Shown here one piece after another: positions 18,189 through 28,236 of a stretch of 64,000 bases of DNA (its first letter is position 1; the number at the start of each line of letters is the position of its first letter). Position numbers and translations under genes: made by a program. The notes beneath the pieces are model-generated. The model was given only the letters and a program-made list of their open reading frames with translations. It ran no database searches and was not told where the DNA came from. The stretch is taken from positions 310,001 to 374,000 of the forward strand of contig NZ_MAUJ01000001.1 of assembly GCF_001696455.1 (NCBI RefSeq), read 5' to 3'. The stretch comes from Pseudoalteromonas luteoviolacea. GTDB taxonomy: Bacteria; Pseudomonadota; Gammaproteobacteria; Enterobacterales; Alteromonadaceae.

Positions 18189-18845
18189 ATGATCCAGCTA
18201 AATCAGGTGACATTTTCAAGGACTGACGGCTCAACCCAAAGGCGAATTATTGATGACTTATCCATCACGATAAATGATGGACAACAAGTTGCACTTGTGG
18301 GAGACAGCGGCTCTGGCAAAACCACGCTACTCAATTTATTAGCTGGCTTGCTTGTGCCTACCCAAGGTGAAATAACGGTCAATGATAATCGGATTTCTCA
18401 TTTCAATGACAACCAGCTTGCGCTTTATCGTCGAACAATCGGTGTGATATTTCAGCACTATCAGCTACTCGAAGCATTGACGGTAGCAGACAATATCAGC
18501 TTTCAAGCAAGATTAAACGGGCTTAAAGTTGAGCGCTCTCATTTAGAATCACTGGCTCAACGACTGGGAATACAAGACAAACTCAGTGCGTTACCCAGTC
18601 AACTCAGTGGGGGTGAACAACAACGAGTAGGGATCGCAAGAGCGATTATTAATCAACCTAAAGTCATTCTTGCGGACGAACCTACGGGCAACTTGGACAG
18701 TGAACGTAGCCAAGAAGTTGTGGATTTATTACAAACGCTCTGTGTTGAAAGTAACATAAATCTTGTGATGGTCACGCACAGTCAAAGATTAGCTGGGCAA
18801 TTCCAAACACAGCTTCGTCTAAAAAATGGAAAGCTGTATGACTGA
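18189..18845 (+). CDS. ABC transporter ATP-binding protein, LolD/AttE-like
   Basis: 218 residues from the ATG at 18189; an upstream ATG at 18174 is also in frame. Walker A is GDSGSGKTT, the Q-loop FQHYQLLEALT, the signature LSGGEQQRVGIARA, Walker B VILADEPTGNLD and the switch His VTHSQ. This is the LolD/MacB branch of ABC ATPases that work with FtsX-type permeases by mechanotransmission instead of classical transport. It overlaps the permease gene by 8 bases and is followed by an AttH-like lipoprotein, matching the AttEFGH arrangement. Confidence 0.85.
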   Translation: MIQLNQVTFSRTDGSTQRRIIDDLSITINDGQQVALVGDSGSGKTTLLNLLAGLLVPTQGEITVNDNRISHFNDNQLALYRRTIGVIFQHYQLLEALTVADNISFQARLNGLKVERSHLESLAQRLGIQDKLSALPSQLSGGEQQRVGIARAIINQPKVILADEPTGNLDSERSQEVVDLLQTLCVESNINLVMVTHSQRLAGQFQTQLRLKNGKLYD

Positions 18846-21261
18846 GCTACGCCTTATTTTTTATTCCTATGGCCAGTTTTATCTGCGGCACAAAGGGTTA
18901 CTGCTGCTGTTTATACTTGGTTTTAGCTTAGGCAGTGCGTTAATCAGTGCGATTTATGGGCTAAATCTAGAAGCATCAAAGCGTTACACCAATAGTAGCG
19001 CATTACTCGAAAACCCCGTTACCCATTTTATTAAACCACAATTAGGAAAATCACGGCTCTCTCACGCGCTTTGGCACAGGCTGTCTCGACTGCCTAACTT
19101 GAATTTGGAACCGGTACTTGAAGGACGCGTGTTGCTTGATGATAAACGCAGATTGAGCATTCGAGGTGTAGATTTACTCAAATGGGTCAAGTTTGGCAAA
19201 GGTGGTGCGGGCCAATTAGATTCCGGCCAGCCTAATAGGGGGCGCTTATTTGAAACGGTGTTTTTAGACCCAAAAGTGATAGCACGATTAGGAGATAAAA
19301 CAACACAACCCAAGCTCACCATTGATGGCAACACGTATCATGTGAGCGCTATGGAGGGGTTAGGCCACCAAGCCCTTATGGATATCAGCTTAGCTGATAA
19401 GCTTTTACAAGCGAATGGCGAAGTTAGCTTTGTAGAAGTGATTGGAATGCGTGACGCAAATGTAAAACCACTGACAGAGGTGTTGGCTCAACAAGCCCGC
19501 TTAGAAAGCGCCACTGAACAAGCCTTTGATACACTCTCAGGACCATTCTTTTTCAATCTTCAAGCTTTAGCGTTTTTAGGGTATATCGTTGGGGCCTTTT
19601 TGAGCTTTAATGCAATCAAGTTAGTGGTTTCTGCACGTAAAAAGCTACAACGACAGCTTTATGTGCTTGGCTGCCAGCAACGGCGATTGATGCAAGCGGT
19701 CGTCATTGAGCTATTAAGCTTAGGGCTCATTTGTGCCTTTATCGGTGCACTACTTGGCGTGACGCTTGCGAATGTTTTAGTCACCGACGTTGGGCGGGTT
19801 TTACGTAGCTTCTATCAGTTAGATAGGGGCCTTATTGTTGGCCTTGATTATTCTATGGTGCTACTGGGATTTGCACTAAATACGCTAGTGTTGGTTTGTT
19901 TTTTAGTCTCGCAGAAATCCATTGCGGCTAAATTCAAAAAAATGATTTTAGGGAGCGTGTTTTTATTGAGCGTGATTGGGGCGGTTGTTCTATGGCGCTA
20001 TGCTGACAGTAAATTTACTGCGCTGCTATTATGTGCTTGCGTGTTATTTGCTTTTTTTATTGTTACGCCAAGCATACTTAAAAGGGTTTTCAGTTGTCGG
20101 TGGCCGACCCAATCGCCCTTGCTTTTATGGATTAAAGCAGACAGCAAAACACAAATTAATGAACTTTTGAGTGCGGTATTAGCAACACTTATGGCGATGG
20201 GGGCGGCGATTGGCATGCAGGTGATGGTCAATAGCTTTAGTACGGCCCTAGATGGCCATTTGCAAAAACGCCTCAGTGCAGACTTGTATATTCGACCATC
20301 TATTGTGTCAGAAGACATGGAAAACGAGCTAAGAAAGTCCGACAAATTTGAAAAGGTTGGCGTTTATTGGCAAGCACAGACTGAGCTACTTTCGCATTCA
20401 AAACGTTTACCAGTAAAGTTAGTGAGTTTTGGCCCGAGTGCAATTTACCATAGTCATATTACACTGCTTGATCGCGTGCCCGTTGATCCAGAGCACCTGT
20501 CATCGGCAACCGGCCATAGGTTAGCCCGTTGCTTGGTGAATGAGCCTGGCTGGCGGCTATATAACATAGAGATAGGCGATACCATTGAATTGCAACAAGG
20601 AGCTAAACAGATTAGCTGCCTAGTAAGTGGCATTTATTATGACTACGGCGAGCAAAGTACCACAATCTTGGTGACAACCTCAGTAATAGAAAATGCGAAA
20701 TTTGCCTATGAAGCATACGGCTTTTCGCTAACTTTAATACCAAATCAAGACATCGATGTTGTTGCCCAACAGCTCAAAGAAACTTACGACCTTGAAACGA
20801 ACCAAATAAGTGTGAACAAGACATTTAAAGCATTTGCCAAACAGTTATTTGAAAACACGTTTAAGGTGACGCATGCGCTGAATTTATTCATTATGATGAT
20901 TGCACTGTTCGGAATTTGGGTCAGCTTCTTAACTTTGGGTCGTCAACAACTGCAACCAATGTCTGTTTTACAGACGCTCGGCGTGACAAGATCTCAGTTA
21001 TTTTGGAGTAAGCTGCTACAAGCGGGTGTGATATTAATGGTCACGACATTATTGGCGATTCCACTGGGAATTATGCTTGGCTGGGTGTTACTGGCTTACG
21101 TGATGCCAATTGCATTTGGCTGGAGTATGGCACTTGTTTTGAGCTGGCCTGATATTTTAGGCTTTTGCGCTGTCGTACTCTTACTGGCTTTAATAGCCAG
21201 TGCTTTACCACTGATTAAATTAATTCGACGCAATGTTGCCGATAGTGTCGCAAGTTTATAG
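18838..21261 (+). CDS. FtsX-type ABC permease, AttF/AttG-like fusion length
   Basis: 807 residues starting at the ATG that overlaps the end of the ATPase gene. One helix near the N-terminus (about residues 15-38) is followed by a large periplasmic domain, then two FtsX-like blocks of membrane helices around 240-420 and 680-800, with a second periplasmic domain between. This is the layout of long LolCE/MacB-like permeases. With the ATPase it probably moves or extracts lipid or lipoprotein-like molecules at the inner membrane. The substrate is not evident. Confidence 0.82.
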   Translation: MTELRLIFYSYGQFYLRHKGLLLLFILGFSLGSALISAIYGLNLEASKRYTNSSALLENPVTHFIKPQLGKSRLSHALWHRLSRLPNLNLEPVLEGRVLLDDKRRLSIRGVDLLKWVKFGKGGAGQLDSGQPNRGRLFETVFLDPKVIARLGDKTTQPKLTIDGNTYHVSAMEGLGHQALMDISLADKLLQANGEVSFVEVIGMRDANVKPLTEVLAQQARLESATEQAFDTLSGPFFFNLQALAFLGYIVGAFLSFNAIKLVVSARKKLQRQLYVLGCQQRRLMQAVVIELLSLGLICAFIGALLGVTLANVLVTDVGRVLRSFYQLDRGLIVGLDYSMVLLGFALNTLVLVCFLVSQKSIAAKFKKMILGSVFLLSVIGAVVLWRYADSKFTALLLCACVLFAFFIVTPSILKRVFSCRWPTQSPLLLWIKADSKTQINELLSAVLATLMAMGAAIGMQVMVNSFSTALDGHLQKRLSADLYIRPSIVSEDMENELRKSDKFEKVGVYWQAQTELLSHSKRLPVKLVSFGPSAIYHSHITLLDRVPVDPEHLSSATGHRLARCLVNEPGWRLYNIEIGDTIELQQGAKQISCLVSGIYYDYGEQSTTILVTTSVIENAKFAYEAYGFSLTLIPNQDIDVVAQQLKETYDLETNQISVNKTFKAFAKQLFENTFKVTHALNLFIMMIALFGIWVSFLTLGRQQLQPMSVLQTLGVTRSQLFWSKLLQAGVILMVTTLLAIPLGIMLGWVLLAYVMPIAFGWSMALVLSWPDILGFCAVVLLLALIASALPLIKLIRRNVADSVASL

Positions 21262-21268
21262 AGGTTAT

Positions 21269-22333
21269 ATGAAACGTAACGTCATCTATCTAGTCACAAC
21301 CTGCATATCATTGCTAGGGTGTAGTGAACAGCAACCGGCCTCTGAGTCGCAATTTTCTTTTTCGCAGCATATTGGTGAAGAAGTTAAACCTGATACCAAA
21401 CTCGAGTTTCCAAAAGACCACGGTATACACCCTGAACAAGGGCTTGAGTGGTGGTACATCACAGCGAACCTTGAAAGCGAGTCTCAACAACAATTTGGCG
21501 CTCAGTGGACATTGTTTCGAGTGAGTACGCCACACCTCTCTGGCGATACTAACAGTGCGTGGTGGGATGGACAATTTTACTTTGCGCACTTTGCGTTGCA
21601 GACAGATGATAGCCATGTAGCCTTTGAAAAGTCAGGGCGAGCGGGCTCGGCTATGGTTAATGCTTCCCCATTCATAGCTCAAATTCAAGATTGGCAATTG
21701 TCGAGTAAAGGCGAAGCGTATTTGCCGCTTAATCTGCAAGCAAGCACACCTGGTTATGGTGTCAATCTGATGCTTGATAACAGCCCGCGGGTACTGCATG
21801 GCAAAAATGGTTACAGCCAGAAAACCCATGATGGCCACGCTTCTATGTACTACAGCTACCCATTTCTTGAAGCCTCCGGTAATGTCGAATTCGCAGGGCA
21901 AACTTTTAAAGTAACGGGTCGAGCTTGGCTCGACCGCGAATGGTCTTCTGCGTTCATAGATCCAAATCAAGCTGGGTGGGATTGGTTTAGTTTACAAGCT
22001 GCGGATATCAATGAAGGCGGGTTAATGGCATTTTGTATCCGTGGAGCCGATCAAAGTTACGATTACTGTAGTGCAACGGCCATTAATGCTCAGGGAGAAA
22101 GTATTGCATACAGTAGCGAGCAAGTATCACTTGAAGTGCTGCAAAATATCCGTCTAGATGGTAAGGTTTACCCGAAAAAATGGCGTCTCCAAGTATCTGG
22201 GTTTGCACCGATTGAAATTCAAAGTATCAACCCCGACTCACGTAATAAACTCAGTATTCCTTACTGGGAAGGTCGAGTTAAAAGCAGTGGAGGTTTTAGT
22301 GGAACTGGATATGGAGAATTAGTTGGCTATTAA
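21269..22333 (+). CDS. AttH/CrtC-like lipocalin-domain lipoprotein
   Basis: 354 residues from the ATG at 21269, preceded by GAGGTT. The signal ends in the lipobox SLLGC, so it is a lipoprotein. EWWYITANL near residue 68, the middle WLDREWSSAF and GWDWFSLQ belong to the AttH/carotenoid hydratase-like double lipocalin fold. The gene follows the ABC ATPase and permease by about 8 bases, so it is the probable periplasmic partner, binding a hydrophobic ligand. Hydratase activity on carotenoids is not implied by the context. Confidence 0.82.
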   Translation: MKRNVIYLVTTCISLLGCSEQQPASESQFSFSQHIGEEVKPDTKLEFPKDHGIHPEQGLEWWYITANLESESQQQFGAQWTLFRVSTPHLSGDTNSAWWDGQFYFAHFALQTDDSHVAFEKSGRAGSAMVNASPFIAQIQDWQLSSKGEAYLPLNLQASTPGYGVNLMLDNSPRVLHGKNGYSQKTHDGHASMYYSYPFLEASGNVEFAGQTFKVTGRAWLDREWSSAFIDPNQAGWDWFSLQAADINEGGLMAFCIRGADQSYDYCSATAINAQGESIAYSSEQVSLEVLQNIRLDGKVYPKKWRLQVSGFAPIEIQSINPDSRNKLSIPYWEGRVKSSGGFSGTGYGELVGY

Positions 22334-22459
22334 CTTAACGTCAAAACGCCTTGTATGTTTCTAAAAAAGAAAAGTCGCAGAAAATAGCGATTTGTGCTCG
22401 CGCATAGTGGACTTAAGCATTATTATGCGCGTCAAAGAAACTTATATAGGCAGTAAAGT

Positions 22460-22795
22460 ATGTCTTGTCCTCCTTGCCCTAAATGCAGCTCTGAATATGT
22501 GTATCAAGATCAAAATCAATTGATTTGCCCAGAATGTGCCTACGAATGGGATCCGTCAGCAGTAGAAGACGACGACACGCCACAAGTAAAAGACGCAAAT
22601 GGTACTTTGTTGGTCGATGGTGACAAAGTGACTGTAGTTAAAGACTTAAAAATTAAAGGCAGTTCGCAAGTAATAAAAATTGGCACTAAAGCGCTTGTAA
22701 GACGAGTGCTAGACAAAAAAGACCATGAACTTGACTGTAAAGTGGATGGTGTTGGTGAAATGATGGTGACTGCGAAATTTGTCAAAAAAGCATAA
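22460..22795 (+). CDS. yjdM: Zinc-ribbon protein YjdM (PhnA)
   Basis: 111 residues, the exact length of E. coli YjdM. The N-terminal zinc ribbon is formed by CPKC and CPEC with about 18 residues between, followed by the conserved DGDKVTVVKDLKIKGSS near residues 52-68 and the C-terminal MMVTAKFVKKA. The protein was once linked to phosphonate use (PhnA), but its function is not settled. It is a stand-alone gene with its own terminator overlapping the end of the next gene. Confidence 0.93.
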   Translation: MSCPPCPKCSSEYVYQDQNQLICPECAYEWDPSAVEDDDTPQVKDANGTLLVDGDKVTVVKDLKIKGSSQVIKIGTKALVRRVLDKKDHELDCKVDGVGEMMVTAKFVKKA

Positions 22796-22812
22796 TTGAC
22801 GTAAACATCTAG

Positions 22813-22843
22813 AAGAGTGGATGCGCCGGGTCCGCTCTTTTAT
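22813..22843. terminator. Intrinsic terminator after yjdM
   Basis: AAGAGTGGA and TCCGCTCTT pair across a 9-base loop (one G-U pair) followed by a T-rich run. It overlaps the stop of the convergent GGDEF-EAL gene and may serve yjdM chiefly. Confidence 0.75.
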
Positions 22844-24537
22844 ATTTTGCTAAGGGTGGCCTTAAGTTCAGAAAAAGACAAAGGCTTTGAAAAGTAGTAC
22901 CCCTGTAAGCAAGAAACATTTGCTTGCTTGCAAAGCGTTGCATGGGCCTCAAATTCAATGCCCTCAGCCACGGTTTCTATAGACAATTGTCGTAGCATAC
23001 TCGCCAAACCTATCAACATTAATTTGGCCTTCTCATCTTGTAACGTTCTTTCTATCAAACTTTTATCAAACTTAACAATGTCGATAGGGTAGTTTAAAAG
23101 GTGAGAAATTGAAGAAAAGCCAGTGCCAAAATCATCAAGTGCTATTTTGCAGCCCTTTGACTTTATAGATCGCAGTGTTTCCATCGTCGACTCGCTGTTT
23201 TCAAGGAGTGCTGTTTCTGTCACTTCAATGATGACTTTCGTGAGATCTACATTGTAGTGTTTAGCTTGTTGCTGCAAAAAAGTTGGTAAGTTTAAATCAT
23301 GAATTTGCAAAGGAGACAAGTTGATAGCAAGCTCGATTTGCTGACTTAAATCACTTTTACAGATATCGGCATATTGGCTGAGTGCTTTTTGAATGATAAG
23401 GCGACCAAAGGCTTCTATAAGTCGGGTTTTTTCTGAAGTGTGGATATATTCAGCGGGACTTGCTCCCGATGCTTTTACTGGCAGTCTAACGAGTGCTTCA
23501 AGAGATTTCACGGCGTTGTTTGTGCTGTGGAGTATTGGTTGGTAGTACACCTCAAAATTTTCGGTTTTTATGGCTTCTCTAAGCTCACTTTCAATCTGAA
23601 ACAACTTAAAAAATTCTTGCTCAAGGAGCTCATCGTAAAAGCATATTTGATTTTTTCCGCCATTTTTTGCCTTATACATGGCAATATCGGCTTGCTTAAG
23701 GAGGTCTTCAGTCGTTGTTTTTGATGCACTGAGTGTAATGCCAATACTGGCTGTGCTGTGGATCTCATGCTTGGAGAAAACAAAGGGCGCTTCAAAGCTT
23801 GATAGTACTCGCTCAGCAATCGTCAGTGCGGCATCGGCATCACGTACGCCTGAAAACATAAAGGCAAATTCATCTCCACCAAGGCGAGCAAACAATGGAC
23901 TTTCACGAAACGAATATCTCACTCTATTCGCAAGCTCTTGTAAAACGGCATCTCCGGCAGAATGTCCAAGACTGTCATTGATCATCTTAAAACCATCGAT
24001 ATCAAGCAGCATGACAACGACATATCCTTCTAAGCTACGCATGTTAACTAATAGAGAGTTTAAGGCGGTTTCAAAATAGCTACGATTAAACAGCCCTGTA
24101 AGGGGATCTCGCTCGGCGAGTTGTTTGACTTGTTGATAGCTTTTGGAGAGCTTGTTTTCGAGTTCAATTCTTTTTTGTGATTGCTTGATACATCTAAGGA
24201 GCTGAGTGGAGGTTACTTCATCTTTTAGCAATAAATCTTGTGCGCCGGCATTTATGCAATTGATCAGGAGTTCTTCATCTCGATTGTTGGTTAGCATAAT
24301 AATGGCGGAACATTCACACAGTTTTTGCGATTTAAGCTCGACGAGTACTTGCAGGCCATTTTGTCTAGGCATCTGATAATCCAACAAGATGACGTCGTAT
24401 TGGGCTGCTTGAATTGCACTTAAGCCATCTTCAGCACAGTTGACTTCCTTGAGATCAAACTCTTGCAAAGAGCAATTTAGTGCTTCTTTGACGAGTTCAC
24501 GGTCTATTTTCTGATCGTCGACCAGTAAAATATTCAT
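22840..24537 (-). CDS. Response regulator with GGDEF and EAL domains
   Basis: 565 residues: receiver domain (about 1-120, Asp in ILLDYQMP), GGDEF domain (about 145-300) and EAL domain (about 320-560). The GGDEF motif is intact (RLGGDEFAF), so cyclic-di-GMP synthesis is possible. The EAL side keeps EALVR, NLSPLQ, EVTETALL, DDFGTGFSS, KFDKSLI and AEGIE, so hydrolysis is possible too. It lies divergent to the CHASE-type kinase gene and is probably phosphorylated by a kinase of this region. A second protein of the same design is encoded at 31.2-32.9 kb. Confidence 0.92.
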   Translation of the reverse strand: MNILLVDDQKIDRELVKEALNCSLQEFDLKEVNCAEDGLSAIQAAQYDVILLDYQMPRQNGLQVLVELKSQKLCECSAIIMLTNNRDEELLINCINAGAQDLLLKDEVTSTQLLRCIKQSQKRIELENKLSKSYQQVKQLAERDPLTGLFNRSYFETALNSLLVNMRSLEGYVVVMLLDIDGFKMINDSLGHSAGDAVLQELANRVRYSFRESPLFARLGGDEFAFMFSGVRDADAALTIAERVLSSFEAPFVFSKHEIHSTASIGITLSASKTTTEDLLKQADIAMYKAKNGGKNQICFYDELLEQEFFKLFQIESELREAIKTENFEVYYQPILHSTNNAVKSLEALVRLPVKASGASPAEYIHTSEKTRLIEAFGRLIIQKALSQYADICKSDLSQQIELAINLSPLQIHDLNLPTFLQQQAKHYNVDLTKVIIEVTETALLENSESTMETLRSIKSKGCKIALDDFGTGFSSISHLLNYPIDIVKFDKSLIERTLQDEKAKLMLIGLASMLRQLSIETVAEGIEFEAHATLCKQANVSCLQGYYFSKPLSFSELKATLSKI

Positions 24538-24705
24538 TGCTGTTGCTCCTTATTCCCAAAATACACCCAAACGATGCAGACGAATACAGCAATCTGATAC
24601 GAAAAGACTAGTTCAAACTGGTGCGATCAGCTAGCCAATTGGGGAATTAGTTACTAACTTTGTATGAGCGTGCACGTGTTTATACTGCTAACTAAGGATA
24701 ATTAG

Positions 24706-26688
24706 TTGATAAATAATATTGGAAATTCAGCGCAGCGCCTGAAATTAGCGGTGGCGGTGGTTTTATCTGGGGTGGTCATTAGCGTTTTAGTGTCTGTCCG
24801 TATCTGGTCGCTATCGATAGATCAGCACAATTTATTAATTAAGCGCACCTCAATGGCTAAATCTGAACTTATTGAGCACCATTTTGCCAGCTCAATGCCA
24901 GCAATTATTAATGCCCTTGAACGAATGAGGAATCGCTGGATTGCGCGCAAAGGGCCGCCTTTTTCAGAGTGGCAGTTGGATGCACAGGATTATGTGAATG
25001 ATCATGCCGGTTTAAGGGCGGTAGAGTGGGTAAATAAGGATTACATCGTAAAATGGGTTGTACCGCTTGAAGGCAACGAATCCGCGGTCGATTTAGACCT
25101 GACGTTCGAGGCCAATCGTAAGCACGCATTAGATCAAGCTCGAGATTTAAAAACCTATACCTTGTCCAAACCCGTACAGCTAGTTCAGGGCGGAAAAGGG
25201 TTTTTAGCCTACTTCCCAATCTTTGTCGGAAGTGAATTTGAAGGGTTTATTCTTGGCGTATTTGACGTTTCTTTGCTGGTAGACAGCCTACTACCGCACA
25301 AATTTATTGAAGACCACAATATCGAGATACTGTCAGGCAATGAGGTGATGTACAGTAAAAAAGAAGCTGAACGGACCTATGATGAGAGAACGGGCCATAC
25401 CCATTCCTTTACGCTGTATGATGTGAAATGGGACATTGCAGTGTGGCCTAGAAAAATTAAAGCAGGCACCGAAGACTCCAACATCCACTATATTGCACTG
25501 GTTAATGGTGTGCTTATCTCTCTGTTGGCGGGAGTTGCATTGTTTTACTTACTGAAATCCCTCATTTCTGAGTCCATCATTAGCGCCAAGGATGCAGAAC
25601 ATAAAGCAACACTTGAAAACGCCATTGATGGCATTATCACGCTAGACAGTAACGGGGTGATTCGCAGTGTAAACGGCACCGCAGAGCAGATTTTTGACCG
25701 TCAGAGAGGAAACTTGATTGGTCAAAAATTAAGTGTGCTATTTGCAGAGCCGTATAAAACGGACTATGAACAATGTGTATGGCGTGAAGAGCAGCTGGGC
25801 GAGGGATGTGTCGAGATTGGCAAAGTACAAAGGGTTGCGGGAATGCTCAAAAACGGCCATGTGTTCCCATTAGATTTGGGGATCACCACGTTTGAAATAC
25901 ACAAAGAGCAGCTTTTTTGCTGCGTGGTGAAAGATATGTCTATCGCTGTGAAGCTCGCGGAAGAAAAAGAGAAATTGATTCAACAACTCTCAAAATCAAA
26001 TGAAGAGTTAGATAATTTTGCCTACATCGCGTCGCATGATTTAAAAGAACCTCTGCGCGCAATTCAAAATCATGCGTGTTTCTTGAAAGAGGATTACGAG
26101 CCAATACTTGGTAGTGATGGTGTGTATAAGTTAGATAGGTTGGTCTATTTGGGTGCAAAAATGGAGCGTTTAATATCTGACTTAATGTACTACTCAAGAT
26201 TGGGCAGAGAAGAGCCTGATATGGCAAGATTTAATATGGTTTCCGCGATTAAAAGTACCAAAAGTCGATTGTCAGAAGCGCTGGAAGAACATAACGTAGT
26301 TGTAACATTTTCAAGTGATTTTCCGGCAGTTTACGGAAACAGAACTAGAATTGAAGAGCTGTTATACAACTTAATTGTTAATGGCTATAAATATAACTTA
26401 TCAGATAAAAAAGCTATCAACATACGATTTGATGAAAACCTCAAAGCGTTTTGTGTTGAAGATAATGGAATTGGGATTGATTCACAGTTTGGCAATGATG
26501 TTTTTAAGATTTTCAAACGGCTGAATAGTCCCAAAAAATTTGGGGAAGGCTCTGGAGCTGGGTTGACCATAGCACAGAAGATTGTTGAGCGGCACGGTGG
26601 TCGTATATGGTATGAATCAGAGCTAGGAAGTGGAACGCGCTTTTACTTTACGTTAAAGGACGATAATCAGAACAATGAAGGACAGTAA
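24706..26688 (+). CDS. Membrane sensor histidine kinase with CHASE and PAS domains
   Basis: 660 residues from a TTG at 24706 with AAGGA 7 bases upstream. A helix near 12-32 and another near 265-287 enclose a periplasmic CHASE-type domain, seen in VEWVNKDYIVKW and FLAYFPIF. A PAS domain follows (about 300-425). HisKA has ASHDLKEPLRA near 443, then NLIVNGYKYN, DNGIGID and GSGAGLT. CHASE domains bind small ligands outside the membrane. The 3' end overlaps the next response regulator gene by 14 bases, so the two are partners. Confidence 0.9.
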   Translation: MINNIGNSAQRLKLAVAVVLSGVVISVLVSVRIWSLSIDQHNLLIKRTSMAKSELIEHHFASSMPAIINALERMRNRWIARKGPPFSEWQLDAQDYVNDHAGLRAVEWVNKDYIVKWVVPLEGNESAVDLDLTFEANRKHALDQARDLKTYTLSKPVQLVQGGKGFLAYFPIFVGSEFEGFILGVFDVSLLVDSLLPHKFIEDHNIEILSGNEVMYSKKEAERTYDERTGHTHSFTLYDVKWDIAVWPRKIKAGTEDSNIHYIALVNGVLISLLAGVALFYLLKSLISESIISAKDAEHKATLENAIDGIITLDSNGVIRSVNGTAEQIFDRQRGNLIGQKLSVLFAEPYKTDYEQCVWREEQLGEGCVEIGKVQRVAGMLKNGHVFPLDLGITTFEIHKEQLFCCVVKDMSIAVKLAEEKEKLIQQLSKSNEELDNFAYIASHDLKEPLRAIQNHACFLKEDYEPILGSDGVYKLDRLVYLGAKMERLISDLMYYSRLGREEPDMARFNMVSAIKSTKSRLSEALEEHNVVVTFSSDFPAVYGNRTRIEELLYNLIVNGYKYNLSDKKAINIRFDENLKAFCVEDNGIGIDSQFGNDVFKIFKRLNSPKKFGEGSGAGLTIAQKIVERHGGRIWYESELGSGTRFYFTLKDDNQNNEGQ

Positions 26689-27109
26689 ACTCATTCTAAT
26701 TGTTGAAGATAGCGATGATGACTTTTATGCCACATTACGTGCTTTTAAAAGAGACGGCAATTTGTCAAACCCGCTACAACGTTGCGAAGATGGCCAAGAG
26801 GCTTTGGATTATTTAAAAGAGCCTTGGTCCGAAGAGCATTTGAAACCCGCGATCATACTACTTGATCTGAATTTGCCTGGTTTAGATGGCAGGCATGTAT
26901 TAAAAAAAATAAAGCAGGATAAGCGCCTGTGCAATATCCCCGTCGTGGTTCTCACCACTTCGAATGATGAAAAAGACATAGAAGAGTGTTATGAGCTGGG
27001 CGCAAATACCTATATACAAAAGCCTGTGAAACTTGACTCCTTATTCGAGGCGATTCAAAAACTGAAAGATTACTGGTTTCAAATCGCGATTCTTCCGAAA
27101 GGTGACTAG
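26675..27109 (+). CDS. Single-domain response regulator (Rcp1-like)
   Basis: 144 residues, close paralogue of the regulator at 16.1 kb. Acidic residues are in VEDSDDD, the phospho-Asp in ILLDLNLPGLDG, Thr in VLTTSN and Lys in YIQKPVKL. The shared C-terminal LKDYWF pattern (LKDFWF in the paralogue) shows that both copies arose by duplication. It overlaps the upstream kinase and is followed 2 bases later by a receiver-kinase gene, suggesting a relay of the three products. Confidence 0.9.
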   Translation: MKDSKLILIVEDSDDDFYATLRAFKRDGNLSNPLQRCEDGQEALDYLKEPWSEEHLKPAIILLDLNLPGLDGRHVLKKIKQDKRLCNIPVVVLTTSNDEKDIEECYELGANTYIQKPVKLDSLFEAIQKLKDYWFQIAILPKGD

Positions 27110-27111
27110 CC

Positions 27112-28185
27112 ATGGATGCCAAAACACTTTTATTAATTGATGATTGTGAAGATGATCGGTATTTAATAAAACGCTTGATAAGGGAGCACAGTCCGAAATG
27201 GAGCATTCAAGAGGCTGAGACAGGGGAGTATGGGCTGCAAATCTTACATGAAGTAAAGATTGACGCGATTTTGTTAGATTACTCTTTGCCAGGTTCTGAC
27301 GGGTTGTACACCTTACCGCAAATTAAGCAGTCTCACCCCTTTATTCCCGTTGTTATGTTGACTGGGCAAGGTAACGAAAAAGTGGCCGTTGAGTCTATTA
27401 AAAAAGGGGCCTCAGATTACATCAGTAAGGGTGGGCTCACGCATTATGCATTGATCAAGGCGGTAAATAATGCGATTGAATCGACTCAGTTACAGCAAAA
27501 AATCGAAGAACAAAATAAAGAACTCACACAATTTGCCCATGTCTTGGCGCACGATTTAAAACAACCCGCAAATGCCATATTTAAAATGGGGCAGTTGATT
27601 ACGACCAAGTTTGCCAAAGATATACCGCAAGAGGCATTGAACAAGCTGCATTTACTTACTGAGTCGTCGATGCAGATGTACCAACTTATCGATGCGTTAG
27701 TTTCATACACTCAGTTAGACTTGCAGTCAGAACACTTAATTGAAAGTACGGATGTAACAAGCTGTGTTGAATTGGCCCTTACCAACCTTGCTGCTGAAGT
27801 AAACCGAAGTAACGCAGCAGTTAGGTTTGGATCACTTCCTACTATCAGTGCCATTCCTTGTTTTATTGTGCAGTTATTTCAGATCCTCATTGAAAATTCA
27901 TTAAAGTACTGCGAAAAACAACCTGATTTAACCATTTGCCACCAAAGTGAGGAAACTCACTGGCATTTTTCGATTCAAGATAATGGCATAGGTATTCCAA
28001 CTGAATATCGAGAGAAAGCCTTTGATCCTTTATTTAGATTGCATAGCGCTGAAACCTATCAAGGCAGCGGGTTAGGGCTTGCTACCGCGAAGAGAATTAT
28101 AAATAAACACGACGGCGTTATTTATTTTTCTGACTGTAAAAATGAGGGGAGTAAGCTCAATTTTACCATTAAAAAATGCCTATAG
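27112..28185 (+). CDS. Receiver-histidine kinase hybrid
   Basis: 357 residues, cytoplasmic. The N-terminal receiver has DDCEDDR, phospho-Asp in ILLDYSLPGSDG, Thr in MLTGQG and Lys in YISKGG. A short coiled coil (about 122-138) leads to HisKA with LAHDLKQPA near residue 146, then an ATPase domain with ENSLKYC, DNGIGIP and GSGLGLA. Having the receiver first suggests that this kinase is itself controlled by phosphate from the upstream pair. Its own phosphate target could be one of the REC-GGDEF-EAL proteins. Confidence 0.88.
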   Translation: MDAKTLLLIDDCEDDRYLIKRLIREHSPKWSIQEAETGEYGLQILHEVKIDAILLDYSLPGSDGLYTLPQIKQSHPFIPVVMLTGQGNEKVAVESIKKGASDYISKGGLTHYALIKAVNNAIESTQLQQKIEEQNKELTQFAHVLAHDLKQPANAIFKMGQLITTKFAKDIPQEALNKLHLLTESSMQMYQLIDALVSYTQLDLQSEHLIESTDVTSCVELALTNLAAEVNRSNAAVRFGSLPTISAIPCFIVQLFQILIENSLKYCEKQPDLTICHQSEETHWHFSIQDNGIGIPTEYREKAFDPLFRLHSAETYQGSGLGLATAKRIINKHDGVIYFSDCKNEGSKLNFTIKKCL

Positions 28186-28236
28186 AGCCGGGAAAGTGGG
28201 GTGGTGGGCCTCAAAGACATCTACTGAGGGAGTAGC

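Noticed and set aside
18174..21261. Export system for the double-glycine peptide
   Set aside because: The ATPase is LolD/AttE-like and lacks a C39 peptidase domain, and the genes are 8 kb away in another operon.
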